The notes beneath the pieces are model-generated. The model saw nothing but the letters and a program-made list of their open reading frames with translations. It was not told where the DNA came from and made no database searches. Shown one piece after another: positions 35,001 through 43,461 of a DNA stretch of 64,000 nt (position 1 is its first letter; every line of letters begins with the position of its first letter). Location: contig NZ_CP032382.1 in the NCBI RefSeq assembly GCF_003589925.1, positions 6,944,001 to 7,008,000 of the forward strand, given 5' to 3'. Source of the DNA: Chryseolinea soli (GTDB lineage Bacteria; Bacteroidota; Bacteroidia; Cytophagales; Cyclobacteriaceae). The translations under genes and the position numbers were made by a program.

Positions 35001-35207
35001 TTGCCGCTCGCATTATCCTTGGGTGCTGCGTCAAGCAGTCGTGTGCCGTTGGGGTTGGTGATTGTCGGTGGGGTGATCTTCTCATTGATCCTCACCCTGT
35101 TTGTCATCCCCGCGATGTATTCCTTCCTGGCGCGAAAGAAACGCCATCATGACGCTGAGGAGGAGGACGAGGTGATCGTTGAGAAGGATTTGGTGTATGA
35201 GGATTGA
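32097..35207 (+). CDS. RND-family (HAE1) multidrug efflux pump subunit
   Basis: The 1036-residue inner-membrane pump has 12 membrane helices and two large periplasmic loops. The N-terminus is MNISELSLKRPVLAVVMNVI. TM4 carries the proton-relay acidic pair (GLVVDDGIVVTEN), and the last helices include GLVTKNGILIVEFANQKREEG. By family it exports lipophilic compounds using the proton motive force, together with a periplasmic adaptor and an outer-membrane channel. No adaptor gene adjoins it; it may borrow those of the second pump operon, 1.3 kb away. It starts 150 bp from the divergent mobA. Confidence 0.93.
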   Translation: MNISELSLKRPVLAVVMNVIIVIFGAIGFSFLGVRDYPAIDPPNISVRTSYSGANADIIESQITEPLEKSINGIAGIKNISSNSSQGVSSINIEFNLGVDLEAAANDVRDKVSQAMRQLPQDLDAPPEVSKADAGSDYIISVSVQSNARNQLELTEYATNILMERFQTIPGVSYVRILGEKKYAMRIWLDPSKLTAYSLTPLDVLDALNKENVELPSGKIAGDATELTVRTFGRLFTEDDFNNVRIKTGPAGSIRLRDVGSAVLGPENEEIMLKGRLVPMIGVALIPLPGSNYVEIADEFYKRLDKIKKEVPDDITLTIATDQTIFITRSIHEVQETLILSFLLVVLIVFLFFRDFIIAIRPLIDIPVSLIATFFIMYVAGFSINVLTMLGIVLATGLVVDDGIVVTENIYKKLEGGMNKFKAAREGSKEIYFAVISTSITLAVVFLPIIFMQGFVGRLFREFGFVVAGAVLISCFVSLTLTPVLSVKLTRDHRKKTRFYTLTEPLFNGMENGYRRSLAAFMKVRWVGIVIILLCVVGSYFMIKVLPSELAPLEDRNQFRMTVSAPEGMSFEYMDKYIDGLTEFVMDSVPEANIVYSMAGSAGGGSTGGVNSGFVRTFLNDPNERQRSQQDVVNMINRNLYRFPAGKAFVAQEQTISTNRRAGQPVQFVIQNNNFEKLTAALPKFLEAAGNNPTLLGVDTDLKFNKPELRIVINRLKATELGVSVADISETLRLAYSNLRFGYFTKDGKQYQVIGQVDRINRDEPDDLKALFVRTTSGDLISLDNVVTIEESTTPPALYHFNRYRSATISSGLAPGKTIGDGVKAMQEIATTVLDDSFTTSLSGSSRDYAESSSNTAFAFVLALVLIYLLLAAQFESYIDPFVIMLTVPLAMTGAFLALLLFGQTINIFSEIGIIMLIGLVTKNGILIVEFANQKREEGMNKLEAVIEASKLRLRPILMTSLAMALGSLPLALSLGAASSSRVPLGLVIVGGVIFSLILTLFVIPAMYSFLARKKRHHDAEEEDEVIVEKDLVYED

Positions 35208-35256
35208 GCGTGTCGTTGTGACGCCGTCGCGTCGTTGTTGTGACGCCGTTGTCGCC

Positions 35257-35691
35257 GTTGTTGGTGTTCTTCACCAACAACATCATTCGACATCACGCCA
35301 CGTTAACCGGTGACACGATTTCGTTGGGATTACCTAAACCAGCATCATTCCATATCCACTTTGCACGGTTGTTGGCGTTCCGCCAATGACCTTCATTCAG
35401 CATCCCCCGATCATCAATAACACATTCCACAACATACCCCCTCCAAAAACACAACTTCCGCATTTCTTGTTAACACCGGGCGGCCATTCCAACTATTTTT
35501 CCTGGGGACCACACCGAAAGAAGTTGTTGGTGGGACACCAACAACGGGGGTCGGCGTAATCGGAATGGGGATTTGTATGATTGGTGGGGCTAATTATAAA
35601 TAGCAATTGACCAAGAGGGATCGGCAAATCAGTCGTCCTGTTCATGGGGGGGTGCACACCGAATGGGTTGTTGGTGAAGAACACCAACAAC
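35257..35691. repeat. Four dispersed GTTGTTGGTG hairpins
   Basis: Inverted repeats with GTTGTTGGTG-type arms and 3-5 nt loops at 35257-35281, 35368-35390, 35523-35545 and 35667-35691. The first and last are exact reverse complements of each other. The third and fourth share upstream flanking sequence (CACACCGAA). They look like a dispersed palindromic repeat family distinct from the GGCTAAAGCC one. Confidence 0.75.
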
Positions 35692-35832
35692 GGCGCACAA
35701 CGGCCGGCAACGGTGGACAATGGCGGGTAAATCAGCAAACGTGTGCATATGCCTTTGGAGCCTTATAAATCGCCTTTCAAAAAAATAGTTGGGGTTTGGG
35801 GGTGGAAACGGGAACGGAATGGCCCGGGTTTC

Positions 35833-35852
35833 GTTTAACAATTTTGTTAAAC
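35833..35852. promoter_or_regulatory. Candidate TetR operator
   Basis: A perfect inverted repeat with 9-bp arms, GTTTAACAA-TT-TTGTTAAAC, ending 11 bp before the GTG start of the tetR gene. The length and symmetry suit a TetR-family dimer, so the regulator would repress its own and the downstream efflux genes. Confidence 0.7.
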
Positions 35853-35863
35853 ATAAAAGATAA

Positions 35864-36517
35864 GTGAGCACAATTGCCGAAGCCCAGACGGAGGCCGTGA
35901 TCAAGGAAAAAGCCAAGACCCTGTTCTTTCAGAAGGGCTTTTTGAACGCGACCACCCAGGAGATTGCCGACGAGGCCGGCGTTAACCGGGCCCTCATACA
36001 CTATTATTTCCGTTCGCGCGACCAATTGATGGATACGCTGCTGGAAGAGGCTGTCAACGAAAAGCGGGAGCGCGCGCGTGCCGTGCTGTCGTCGGCGCTG
36101 CCTTTCCGGGAGAAGATCAGTTTGTTTATTGATATCGTAGTGGAATACGGATTGAAATACCCCTACCTGGAGAACTTCATCATCACCGAAACGGCGCGTA
36201 ACCCCGAGAAGGTGAAGGTGTTGTGCCAGACGAAGATCAGGTCCAGCGACCTGATCCGGAAAGACCTGGAAGAGGAGATCGCCCAGGGCAGGTTGCTCCC
36301 CATCACGGCCGAGCACTTCGTCATTAACCTGATCTCCCTGTGTAACTATCCGTTGTTAGCCAAAACCGTTTTGCAGAACATGCACGGTATGAGCGACACC
36401 GCTTATCGAAAATTTCTGCTAGACCGGAAAGAAATTATCTATCACGCCATATTTCATGAACCTCTGCCCCGCATCACCCGTAAAGAAGAACATCCTCATC
36501 CTAAACCCGCTAAATAA
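35864..36517 (+). CDS. TetR-family transcriptional repressor
   Basis: The 217-residue regulator has an N-terminal helix-turn-helix (residues about 12-56: AKTLFFQKGFLNATTQEIADEAGVNRALIHYYFRSRDQLMDTLLEEAV). The helical ligand-binding C-terminal domain follows (KISLFIDIVVEYGLKYPYLENFIITE). The start is GTG. It immediately precedes the outer-membrane channel, adaptor and RND pump genes and is very likely their repressor, relieved by a pump substrate. A 9-bp-arm palindrome sits directly upstream. Confidence 0.92.
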   Translation: MSTIAEAQTEAVIKEKAKTLFFQKGFLNATTQEIADEAGVNRALIHYYFRSRDQLMDTLLEEAVNEKRERARAVLSSALPFREKISLFIDIVVEYGLKYPYLENFIITETARNPEKVKVLCQTKIRSSDLIRKDLEEEIAQGRLLPITAEHFVINLISLCNYPLLAKTVLQNMHGMSDTAYRKFLLDRKEIIYHAIFHEPLPRITRKEEHPHPKPAK

Positions 36518-36536
36518 AAGAAAGACGCAATCCCAT

Positions 36537-37883
36537 ATGTACCACCCAACGCAAACAAAACGAAATCTAATCCATTGGCTCCTGGCGCCGGTCTTGCTCC
36601 TCACCGTGGTGGCGAGGGCTCAGCAACAGCCTCCCCAGGACAGCCTCTTGCAAAACCCCACCCTCGACAAGGTGGTGGAATATGCACTCACGCATCAACC
36701 ACAGGTGCAGCAAGCTTTGGCCGATCAGGAGATCACCGACCGGATCATCCAGGGCAAACTGGCCGATTGGTATCCCCAACTGAATTTTGCGGCAAACTAC
36801 CAGCGGAACATCGATCTGCAAACCAGTGTCATCGGTGGCAACCCGATCAAATTTGGTGTCAACAACACCTCGTCGCTGCAATTCACCGGCACGCAGACCA
36901 TCTTCAACCGCGACGTGCTGCTGGCCCGGAGCACCGCATCCAAGGTGAGGATCCAGGCCAGTCAGAACACCAGCGCCAACAAGATCGACGTCGTCGTCAA
37001 TGTCACCAAGGCGTTCTATGATGTACTGGCCACTTCCCAGCAGATCCGCGTAGGCCAAGAAGACATCATCCGTCTGCAACGCAGCCTCAAGGATGCCACA
37101 GCACAATACAACGCCGGCGTAGCGGACAAGACCGACTACAAACGCGCCACTATCCTGCTGGCCAACGCCAAGGCTACGCTGAAAACCAACCAGGAAATGC
37201 TGGTCTATAAACAAGAGCTGTTGAAGACACTCATGGGCTACCCGGTGAAGGGAGGGCTTGAAATTGCCTACGACACGCTTCAGATGGAACGCGAGATCGA
37301 CCTGGACACCACGCAGACCCTCTCCTACGCCAGCCACATCGACTATAAATTGATGATCACGCAACGCGAGTTGCAGGAGGCCAACGTGAAATACGCCTGG
37401 TGGGGCTTCATCCCTTCGCTGAATGCTTTTGGTGCCTACTTCCTGAACTACCAAAACAACAACTTCGGTGAGCTCTACAATCAGCGGTATCCCAACTCCT
37501 ATGTGGGTGCCACGTTTTCCTTCCCTATTTTCCAGGGCATGAAGCGCGTGGCCAAAATACAGGAACAGCGGTGGACGTTGCGCAAGCTGGATTGGACGGT
37601 AAAGAATCTCGAGAGCAATCTCAGCACGGAATATACCCGTTCGCTTGCGGCCTACAAGAGCAACCTGGCAGCCTATCTCGCCTTGAAAGACAATGTGGAA
37701 CTCGCCCGCGAGGTCTACGACGTCATTCAACTCCAATATAAAAGCGGCATCCGCGCCTACCTCGACGTAACGGTGGCCGAAACCGATCTGCGCACGGCGC
37801 GCATCAACTATTTCAACGCGCTGTACCAGGTGCTGGCCAGCAAGATTGACGTACAAAGAGCTTTAGGACAAATCAACTATTAA
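36537..37883 (+). CDS. TolC/OprM-like outer-membrane efflux channel
   Basis: The 448-residue protein is of the outer-membrane efflux family. A signal peptide (RNLIHWLLAPVLLLTVVARAQQ) is followed by two repeated helical/beta halves (NPTLDKVVEYALTHQPQVQQALAD; SYASHIDYKLMITQRELQEANVKYAWWGFIPSL). Long coiled helices form the periplasmic tunnel. The ATG at 36537 was chosen because the ORF further upstream overlaps tetR and lacks a signal. It is first of the structural genes, 19 bp after tetR and 18 bp before the adaptor. Confidence 0.93.
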   Translation: MYHPTQTKRNLIHWLLAPVLLLTVVARAQQQPPQDSLLQNPTLDKVVEYALTHQPQVQQALADQEITDRIIQGKLADWYPQLNFAANYQRNIDLQTSVIGGNPIKFGVNNTSSLQFTGTQTIFNRDVLLARSTASKVRIQASQNTSANKIDVVVNVTKAFYDVLATSQQIRVGQEDIIRLQRSLKDATAQYNAGVADKTDYKRATILLANAKATLKTNQEMLVYKQELLKTLMGYPVKGGLEIAYDTLQMEREIDLDTTQTLSYASHIDYKLMITQRELQEANVKYAWWGFIPSLNAFGAYFLNYQNNNFGELYNQRYPNSYVGATFSFPIFQGMKRVAKIQEQRWTLRKLDWTVKNLESNLSTEYTRSLAAYKSNLAAYLALKDNVELAREVYDVIQLQYKSGIRAYLDVTVAETDLRTARINYFNALYQVLASKIDVQRALGQINY

Positions 37884-37901
37884 TTCAAATCTTCTTCTCA
37901 T

Positions 37902-39032
37902 ATGTTATTGAACGCATTACAACGCTATACAATGCTCGGCCTCTTGCTGGTGGCTGCGGCCTGTAGTAAGAAAAATCAGCAAGGCCCCCAAGGGCCACCG
38001 CCCGTCAACGTGGTGATCAAAAATTCCAGTACGACGGACGCGGTGTACTATGAAGAATATCCCGCGGTGGTTCGCGCCCTCAACGAAACGGAACTGCGAG
38101 CGCAGGTAAACGGCTACATCACGGCCATCCATTTCACCGAAGGCTCGAAAGTGCGCAAGGGCCAGAAACTTTATTCCATCGATCAGCAACAGTATGAAGC
38201 TACCTACGAACAGGCGCAAGCCAATCTCAAAGTGCAGGAGGCCAACCTCGAGAAAGCACAAAAAGACGTGGAGCGCTATCGCGAACTGAACAAGAGCGAC
38301 GCCATCGCCAAACAACAAGTGGACTATGCCGAGGCCACCTATGCCGCGGCACAACGCCAGGTGGATGCCGCCAAGGCTGCCGTGCGCAGTGTGCAAACCA
38401 ATGTGCGCTACTCCACCATTGCCGCACCGTTCGATGGCACCATTGGGCTCTCCAACGTGCGTCTGGGCGCAGCCGTCTCCGCCGGTCAAACATTGCTGAA
38501 CACGATCTCGTCCGATGACCCCATCGCCGTTGACATCGTTGTAGATCAAAGAGAGATCCTCCGTTTCACACAGCTTTTTGCCAGAAAGGGTGTAAAGGGC
38601 GATTCCACTTTCCGCCTCGCGGTGGGAACAGCGTTGTATCCGGAACCCGGACACATCAGCGTCATCGATCGCGCCGTGGATTCTCAAACCGGCTCCATCA
38701 AAATGCGTCTGGTGTTCCCCAACCACGACCACCTGCTCCGGTCTGGGATGAGCGCCACCCTGCGCGTGCTGGCCTCGTCGGCCAAGTCCATTATCATTCC
38801 TTACAAGGCTGTGACTGAACAACTCGGTGAGTTCTTTGTCTATGTGCTGGCCGACAGCAACAAGGTGACACAGCGCAAAGTCGTGTTGGGCACGCAAGTG
38901 GGCAAAGACATTGTCATCAAAAGCGGTCTGAACGAGAACGAGTCCGTCGTGGTGGAAGGTGTTCAGAACCTGCGCGAAGGATCGGTGGTGAACACCGCGC
39001 CCCCGGCTGCCGCTGCGGCCAAAACAAAATGA
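37902..39032 (+). CDS. RND efflux periplasmic adaptor (membrane fusion) lipoprotein
   Basis: The 376-residue adaptor has a lipoprotein signal with Cys at residue 21 (LLVAAACSKK). Then come the biotinyl-lipoyl-like hairpin flanks (TELRAQVNGYITAIHFTEGSKVRKGQKLYSID), a coiled-coil hairpin (residues about 90-160, ANLKVQEANLEKAQKDVERYRELNKSDAIAKQQVDYAEA), and a beta-barrel plus membrane-proximal domain. It links the channel to the RND pump encoded next. Spacing is 18 and 25 bp to its neighbours. Confidence 0.94.
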   Translation: MLLNALQRYTMLGLLLVAAACSKKNQQGPQGPPPVNVVIKNSSTTDAVYYEEYPAVVRALNETELRAQVNGYITAIHFTEGSKVRKGQKLYSIDQQQYEATYEQAQANLKVQEANLEKAQKDVERYRELNKSDAIAKQQVDYAEATYAAAQRQVDAAKAAVRSVQTNVRYSTIAAPFDGTIGLSNVRLGAAVSAGQTLLNTISSDDPIAVDIVVDQREILRFTQLFARKGVKGDSTFRLAVGTALYPEPGHISVIDRAVDSQTGSIKMRLVFPNHDHLLRSGMSATLRVLASSAKSIIIPYKAVTEQLGEFFVYVLADSNKVTQRKVVLGTQVGKDIVIKSGLNENESVVVEGVQNLREGSVVNTAPPAAAAAKTK

Positions 39033-39057
39033 CCCTTATAACCTTACTGAAGAATCC

Positions 39058-42000
39058 ATGATAGCAGATGTATTTATAAAAAGACCCGTCACCGCCATCG
39101 TCATATCGGTCGTGATCGTCTTGGTGGGCCTCATTGCCATGAGCACGCTGCCCATTTCGCAATACCCCGACATCACGCCGCCCACCGTGTCCATCACGGG
39201 CATCTACACCGGCGCCGACGCACAAACGGTGGAACAGACCACCACTACGGCCATCGAGACGCAGGTGAACGGAACCCCGGGCATGATGTATATGTCCAGC
39301 AACAGCACGGGCAGTGGACAAAGTGCCATTACCGTGACGTTCGATATCGGCACCAACATCGACATCGCGACACTCGACGTGCAAAACCGCGTGAGCGTAG
39401 CCGAACCGACGTTACCCGAACTGGTGCGCCGCCTCGGTGTCACGGTGCGGAAACGCAATCCCAGCATCTTTTTGGTGCTCGCGCTCTATTCGCCTAACGG
39501 CACGCACGATGCCACCTTCATCGGCAACTTCGCCAACATTTATTTGAAGGATGCCTTGCTGCGCGTGAAAGGTGTCGGCGACATCGTATCGCTCGGCGAC
39601 GACTTCGGTATGCGCATCTGGCTGAACCCCGAAAAGCTCGCCAGCCTCAACATGACCCCGGCCGAAGTAACGGCCGCGCTAACCGAACAAAACCTGCAGA
39701 TCGCTGCAGGCTCCGTGGGTGGCAACCCCCAGCGCAATGTCCAGGCCTTCGAATACAACGTGCTGACGAATAGCCGCATCAACAAGCGGGAAGACTTCGA
39801 GAACATCGTGGTGCGCACCAATCCCGCGCAAGGCAACCTGGTCTATCTCAAAGATGTGGCACGCGTCGAGCTGGCCAAGTTCAACTACGGCAACAACCCT
39901 TTTGTAGAAGGCAAACGCGGCGCCTTCATGCTGCTGTATCTGGCCCCCGGCGCCAATGCACTCACCACCAACGAAGGCGTTATGTCTGTGTTGGGTGAAT
40001 TGAAAAAGAATTTTCCGAAGGACATCGACTACCTTATTCCGCTGGAAACCACCTCTGTGGTTCAGGTATCCATCGAAGAAGTGATCACCACCCTGCTGGA
40101 AGCGCTCACGCTGGTGATCATCGTGGTGTTCCTCTTCCTGCAGAACTGGCGCGCCACACTCATTCCCGTGTTGGCCATCCCCGTTTCGCTGATCGGTACA
40201 TTCATCTTTTTTATACCGCTGGGCTTCACGATCAACACGCTCACCTTGTTTGCCTTCGTGCTGGCCATCGGTATCGTGGTGGACGACGCCATTGTGGTGG
40301 TCGAGGCCATACAACACAACATGGATCATGAGAAGCTTTCGCCGAAGGATGCTACCGTGAAAGCCATGAAAGACATTTCTGGTCCGGTAATCGCCATTGC
40401 GCTTATTCTCGCCGCGGTGTTTGTGCCGGTAGGCTTTGTGCCCGGCATCGTGGGCAAGCTCTATCAGCAATTCGCCATCACCATTGCCGTATCGGTGATC
40501 ATCTCTGCCTTCGTAGCCTTGTCGCTCACGCCGGCATTGTCGATGCTCATGCTGAGACCGGCCAAGAAAGAAGAAGAGAAAAACTTCCTCGACCATTTCT
40601 TCGACCGCTTCAACAACGGGTTCAACAAACTGTCGCATTCCTACACCCGCGGTGTGAATTCCTGGATCAAGCGCACACCCTATGTCATCGTTATGATGAT
40701 CTGCCTGTTCGCCGGTCTTTACATCTTGTTTAAAAACAAGCCGACGGGTTTCATTCCGACAGAAGACGAAAAGCGCGTCATGGTGACCTACGAATTGCCG
40801 GAAGGAACTTCCACCACGCGCAGCATCGAGCTCATGCAGGAGATCCAAAAGCGCATCCGCAGTCTCCCCGCCGTGAAAGTGGTGGGTGGTCTGGCCGGCT
40901 TGAACATTCTCACCTTCTCCAACAAATCGAACGCGGGCACCGTGTTCGTGAACCTGAAGCACTGGGATGAGCGCGATCCAAAAACAGAAAGCGTTCCCGC
41001 CGTGATGGCCGAGATCCAGCGGCGCACCGCCGACATCAAGGAAGCGCGGATCCTCGCCATTTCGCCGCCAGCCATTCCGGGGTTAGGTCAGTCGTCAGGT
41101 TTCACGTTCGAGTTGCAGCAAACCACCAGCACCGATGACATTCGTAAATTCGAAGCCACGATGCGTCAATTCCTTGGCGCCCTCAACCAGCGCCCCGAGA
41201 TTGCCGTGGCCTACTCGTTCTTCACCGCCCGCACACCGGGCTACCAGGTGGACATCGATAAGGAACGCGCCAAAAAACTCGGCGTAAACGTGGCAGAAGC
41301 TTACAACACGCTATCCACCTTGTTGGGAAGTGCTTACGTGAACGACTTCAACATCTACGGCCGGAACTTCCGCGTCGTGGCCCAAGCCGACACGCTCTTC
41401 CGCCGGAACATCGACGACATTGGCAACTACCGCGTTCGAAACAGCGCCGGGGGCATGGTGCCGCTCAGCGCCATCATTACCTCAAAAGTGATTGAAACGC
41501 CTGCGAACATCACGCACTTCAACTTGTATCGCACCGCCGAGATCATGGGAGCTGCCAAACCCGGCTACAGCAGTGGGCAGGCCATCGAAGCCCTGCGTGA
41601 AGTGGCCGCCCAAGTTCTGCCCGCCGGCTACAGCTACGAATTCTCGGGCATGAGCCGCGAAGAGATCAAGGCCGGCAGCAGCACAGGCATCATCTTCGCC
41701 ATCTCCATCGTGTTTGTGTTCCTCTTCCTGGCCGCACTCTACGAAAGCTGGTCGGTGCCGTTCTCGGTATTATTTGCCGTGCCCATCGGTGCCTTCGGGT
41801 CCATCCTAACCCTCACGTTGTTGCCCAACCTCACCAACAACATCTATGCACAGATCGGGTTGATCACGCTCATTGGATTGGCCGCGAAAAACGCCATCCT
41901 AATCGTGGAATTTGCGAAGGAACGTGTTGACCGTGGCATGGACATCGTTGCCGCGACGTTGGAGGCGGTGCAGCTGCGTTTGCGTCCGATCATCATGACT

Positions 42001-42207
42001 TCGCTGGCCTTCATCCTCGGGGTGTTACCGCTGGCTTTCTCGTCGGGTGCCGGCGCCGAAGCCCGTAAGACCATTGGTTGGACGGTAGCGGGTGGTATGC
42101 TTGCGGCCAGTTCGCTCGCTATCTTCGTGGTCCCGGTGTTGTTCGTGTTCATCACGAAGATCGCTTTCCGCAGAAGAGAAAAGCGAGCTGCTTTGGAAGC
42201 GTCTTAA
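39058..42207 (+). CDS. RND-family multidrug efflux transporter (AcrB/MexB type)
   Basis: The 1049-residue pump has the characteristic start MIADVFIKRPVTAIVISVVIVLVGLIAM, two porter loops and 12 membrane helices. The proton-relay Asp pair is in GIVVDDAIVVVEAIQHNM, and a C-terminal segment reads GLAAKNAILIVEFAKERVDRG. It is the last gene of the tetR/channel/adaptor/pump operon and should form the tripartite exporter with them. It differs from the other pump in this window in N-terminal and porter sequences, so it is not a recent duplicate. A strong terminator follows 55 bp downstream. Confidence 0.96.
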   Translation: MIADVFIKRPVTAIVISVVIVLVGLIAMSTLPISQYPDITPPTVSITGIYTGADAQTVEQTTTTAIETQVNGTPGMMYMSSNSTGSGQSAITVTFDIGTNIDIATLDVQNRVSVAEPTLPELVRRLGVTVRKRNPSIFLVLALYSPNGTHDATFIGNFANIYLKDALLRVKGVGDIVSLGDDFGMRIWLNPEKLASLNMTPAEVTAALTEQNLQIAAGSVGGNPQRNVQAFEYNVLTNSRINKREDFENIVVRTNPAQGNLVYLKDVARVELAKFNYGNNPFVEGKRGAFMLLYLAPGANALTTNEGVMSVLGELKKNFPKDIDYLIPLETTSVVQVSIEEVITTLLEALTLVIIVVFLFLQNWRATLIPVLAIPVSLIGTFIFFIPLGFTINTLTLFAFVLAIGIVVDDAIVVVEAIQHNMDHEKLSPKDATVKAMKDISGPVIAIALILAAVFVPVGFVPGIVGKLYQQFAITIAVSVIISAFVALSLTPALSMLMLRPAKKEEEKNFLDHFFDRFNNGFNKLSHSYTRGVNSWIKRTPYVIVMMICLFAGLYILFKNKPTGFIPTEDEKRVMVTYELPEGTSTTRSIELMQEIQKRIRSLPAVKVVGGLAGLNILTFSNKSNAGTVFVNLKHWDERDPKTESVPAVMAEIQRRTADIKEARILAISPPAIPGLGQSSGFTFELQQTTSTDDIRKFEATMRQFLGALNQRPEIAVAYSFFTARTPGYQVDIDKERAKKLGVNVAEAYNTLSTLLGSAYVNDFNIYGRNFRVVAQADTLFRRNIDDIGNYRVRNSAGGMVPLSAIITSKVIETPANITHFNLYRTAEIMGAAKPGYSSGQAIEALREVAAQVLPAGYSYEFSGMSREEIKAGSSTGIIFAISIVFVFLFLAALYESWSVPFSVLFAVPIGAFGSILTLTLLPNLTNNIYAQIGLITLIGLAAKNAILIVEFAKERVDRGMDIVAATLEAVQLRLRPIIMTSLAFILGVLPLAFSSGAGAEARKTIGWTVAGGMLAASSLAIFVVPVLFVFITKIAFRRREKRAALEAS

Positions 42208-42261
42208 GCAACACAATCTCTACGCGCACAATCGTTGCGTAGTCTTTATAATCTTCAATAA

Positions 42262-42294
42262 AAAAATCCCGGAGCGTATACTTCGGGATTTTTT
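42262..42294. terminator. Bidirectional Rho-independent terminator
   Basis: AATCCCG/CGGGATT hairpin with T tracts on both strands. It sits between the convergent RND pump and aldo/keto reductase genes and would end both transcripts. Confidence 0.88.
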
Positions 42295-42316
42295 GTTTCA
42301 TGGTGTTTGTCAACGC

Positions 42317-43267
42317 TCACCAGGCACTGGCTTTATTCAGCGTGGTGATAGCGTCGGCGCTCAGTTTGATTTCTGTTGCTTTGATCAACGCATCGAGTTG
42401 TTCGAGACTGGTGGCGCTGGCGATCGGTGCAGTCACCGACGGGCGCGCTATGAGCCACGCCAGCGCAATGCTGGCCTGGGTTGTATGGTATTCGGTGGCT
42501 AGTTCGTCAAGAGCTTTCAGAATGTTGAGGCCGCGGGGGTTCAGGTATTTGGCCATGCCACGACCGCGGGTGCTTTTCGCGAAGTCGTCTTCTGAGCGGT
42601 ATTTACCCGTCAGAAATCCCGCTGCCAATGAATAGTAATTGATCACGCCCAACCCCTGCTTCTGGCAGAGCGGCTCGAGCTCTTTTTCAAAAACCTCCCG
42701 GGCATAGAGATTGTATTCCGGCTGATACGTTTCATAACGCGGATAGCCATGCCGCTGGCTGGCGTCCAGGGCGGCTTGCAACCGCGCGGCCGTAAAGTTG
42801 GATGCGCCAATGGCCCGCACCTTTCCTTCCTTCACCAGCTGTGCATACGCTTCCAGCGTTTCTTCGACGGGTGTCTCCACAACGTCCCAGTGGGTTTGAT
42901 AAAGATCGATATGATCGGTCTGCAAACGGCGCAACGAATTTTCAACGGCTTGCAGGATGTGTGCTTTCGAAATATCTTTTTTTCCCTGGCCCATATCACC
43001 ACCAGCCTTCGTGGCCACCACGACCTGCGCGCGGTTGCCGCGCTTCTTCATCCAATTCCCAATAATGGTTTCCGATTCGCCGCCCGAGTTGCCGGGCTTC
43101 CAACGCGAGTAGACGTCGGCCGTATCGATAAAATTGAATCCGGCGCCCACAAATGCATCGAGCAGTTGAAAGGACGTTGCTTCGTCCAGTGTCCAGCCGA
43201 AAACATTTCCGCCAAAGGTCAAGGGCGTCACCGCTATCCCGGATTTACCTAATGTTCGTTTTTGCAT
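42317..43267 (-). CDS. Aldo/keto reductase
   Basis: The 316-residue NAD(P)H-dependent oxidoreductase has an (alpha/beta)8 fold. The catalytic tetrad is visible: D48 and Y53 (FNFIDTADVYSRW), K87 (VVVATKAGG) and H126 (LYQTHWDV). The C-terminal cofactor-binding segment includes the Ser/Arg region (ARPSVTAPIASATSLEQL). It most resembles the AKR families that act on small aldehydes, with an unknown substrate. It is monocistronic and divergent from the phytase gene. Confidence 0.93.
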   Translation of the reverse strand: MQKRTLGKSGIAVTPLTFGGNVFGWTLDEATSFQLLDAFVGAGFNFIDTADVYSRWKPGNSGGESETIIGNWMKKRGNRAQVVVATKAGGDMGQGKKDISKAHILQAVENSLRRLQTDHIDLYQTHWDVVETPVEETLEAYAQLVKEGKVRAIGASNFTAARLQAALDASQRHGYPRYETYQPEYNLYAREVFEKELEPLCQKQGLGVINYYSLAAGFLTGKYRSEDDFAKSTRGRGMAKYLNPRGLNILKALDELATEYHTTQASIALAWLIARPSVTAPIASATSLEQLDALIKATEIKLSADAITTLNKASAW

Positions 43268-43461
43268 GTCTTTTTGGAATTATAAAGTTCAAGGTAGAAA
43301 AAAGGTTTGGGGCACAAAACCAGTTGCCGGCCATCCTAAATTAACCCGCAAAAAATGATCGTGCCCCTTGATAACTTAAAAAAATAATGGTCAATTGTAA
43401 CAGATTCCCTCACCATAGCCCAAGCGGCAAATGAAAAAGGGACCTTAACAGCACCCCCGTC

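Larger units (their letters stand above)
35208..35863. other. Long hairpin-rich intergenic region
   Basis: No gene is supported in these 656 bp. The region contains four GTTGTTGG-type hairpins (35257-35691) and the TetR operator palindrome (35833-35852). A small open frame on the minus strand (35493-35738) is made of the same repeats. Otherwise I see nothing distinctive. Confidence 0.7.

Noticed and set aside
35257..35691. Possible CRISPR array
   Set aside because: The repeats are inverted, unevenly spaced and of varying loop length, with no spacer pattern and no cas gene nearby.
36567..37856. 429-residue minus-strand ORF antisense to the TolC-like gene
   Set aside because: Mirrors the real gene and has no domain or signal; the same explanation covers the long antisense ORFs at 25247, 27408, 39679, 52998, 56388 and 60267.
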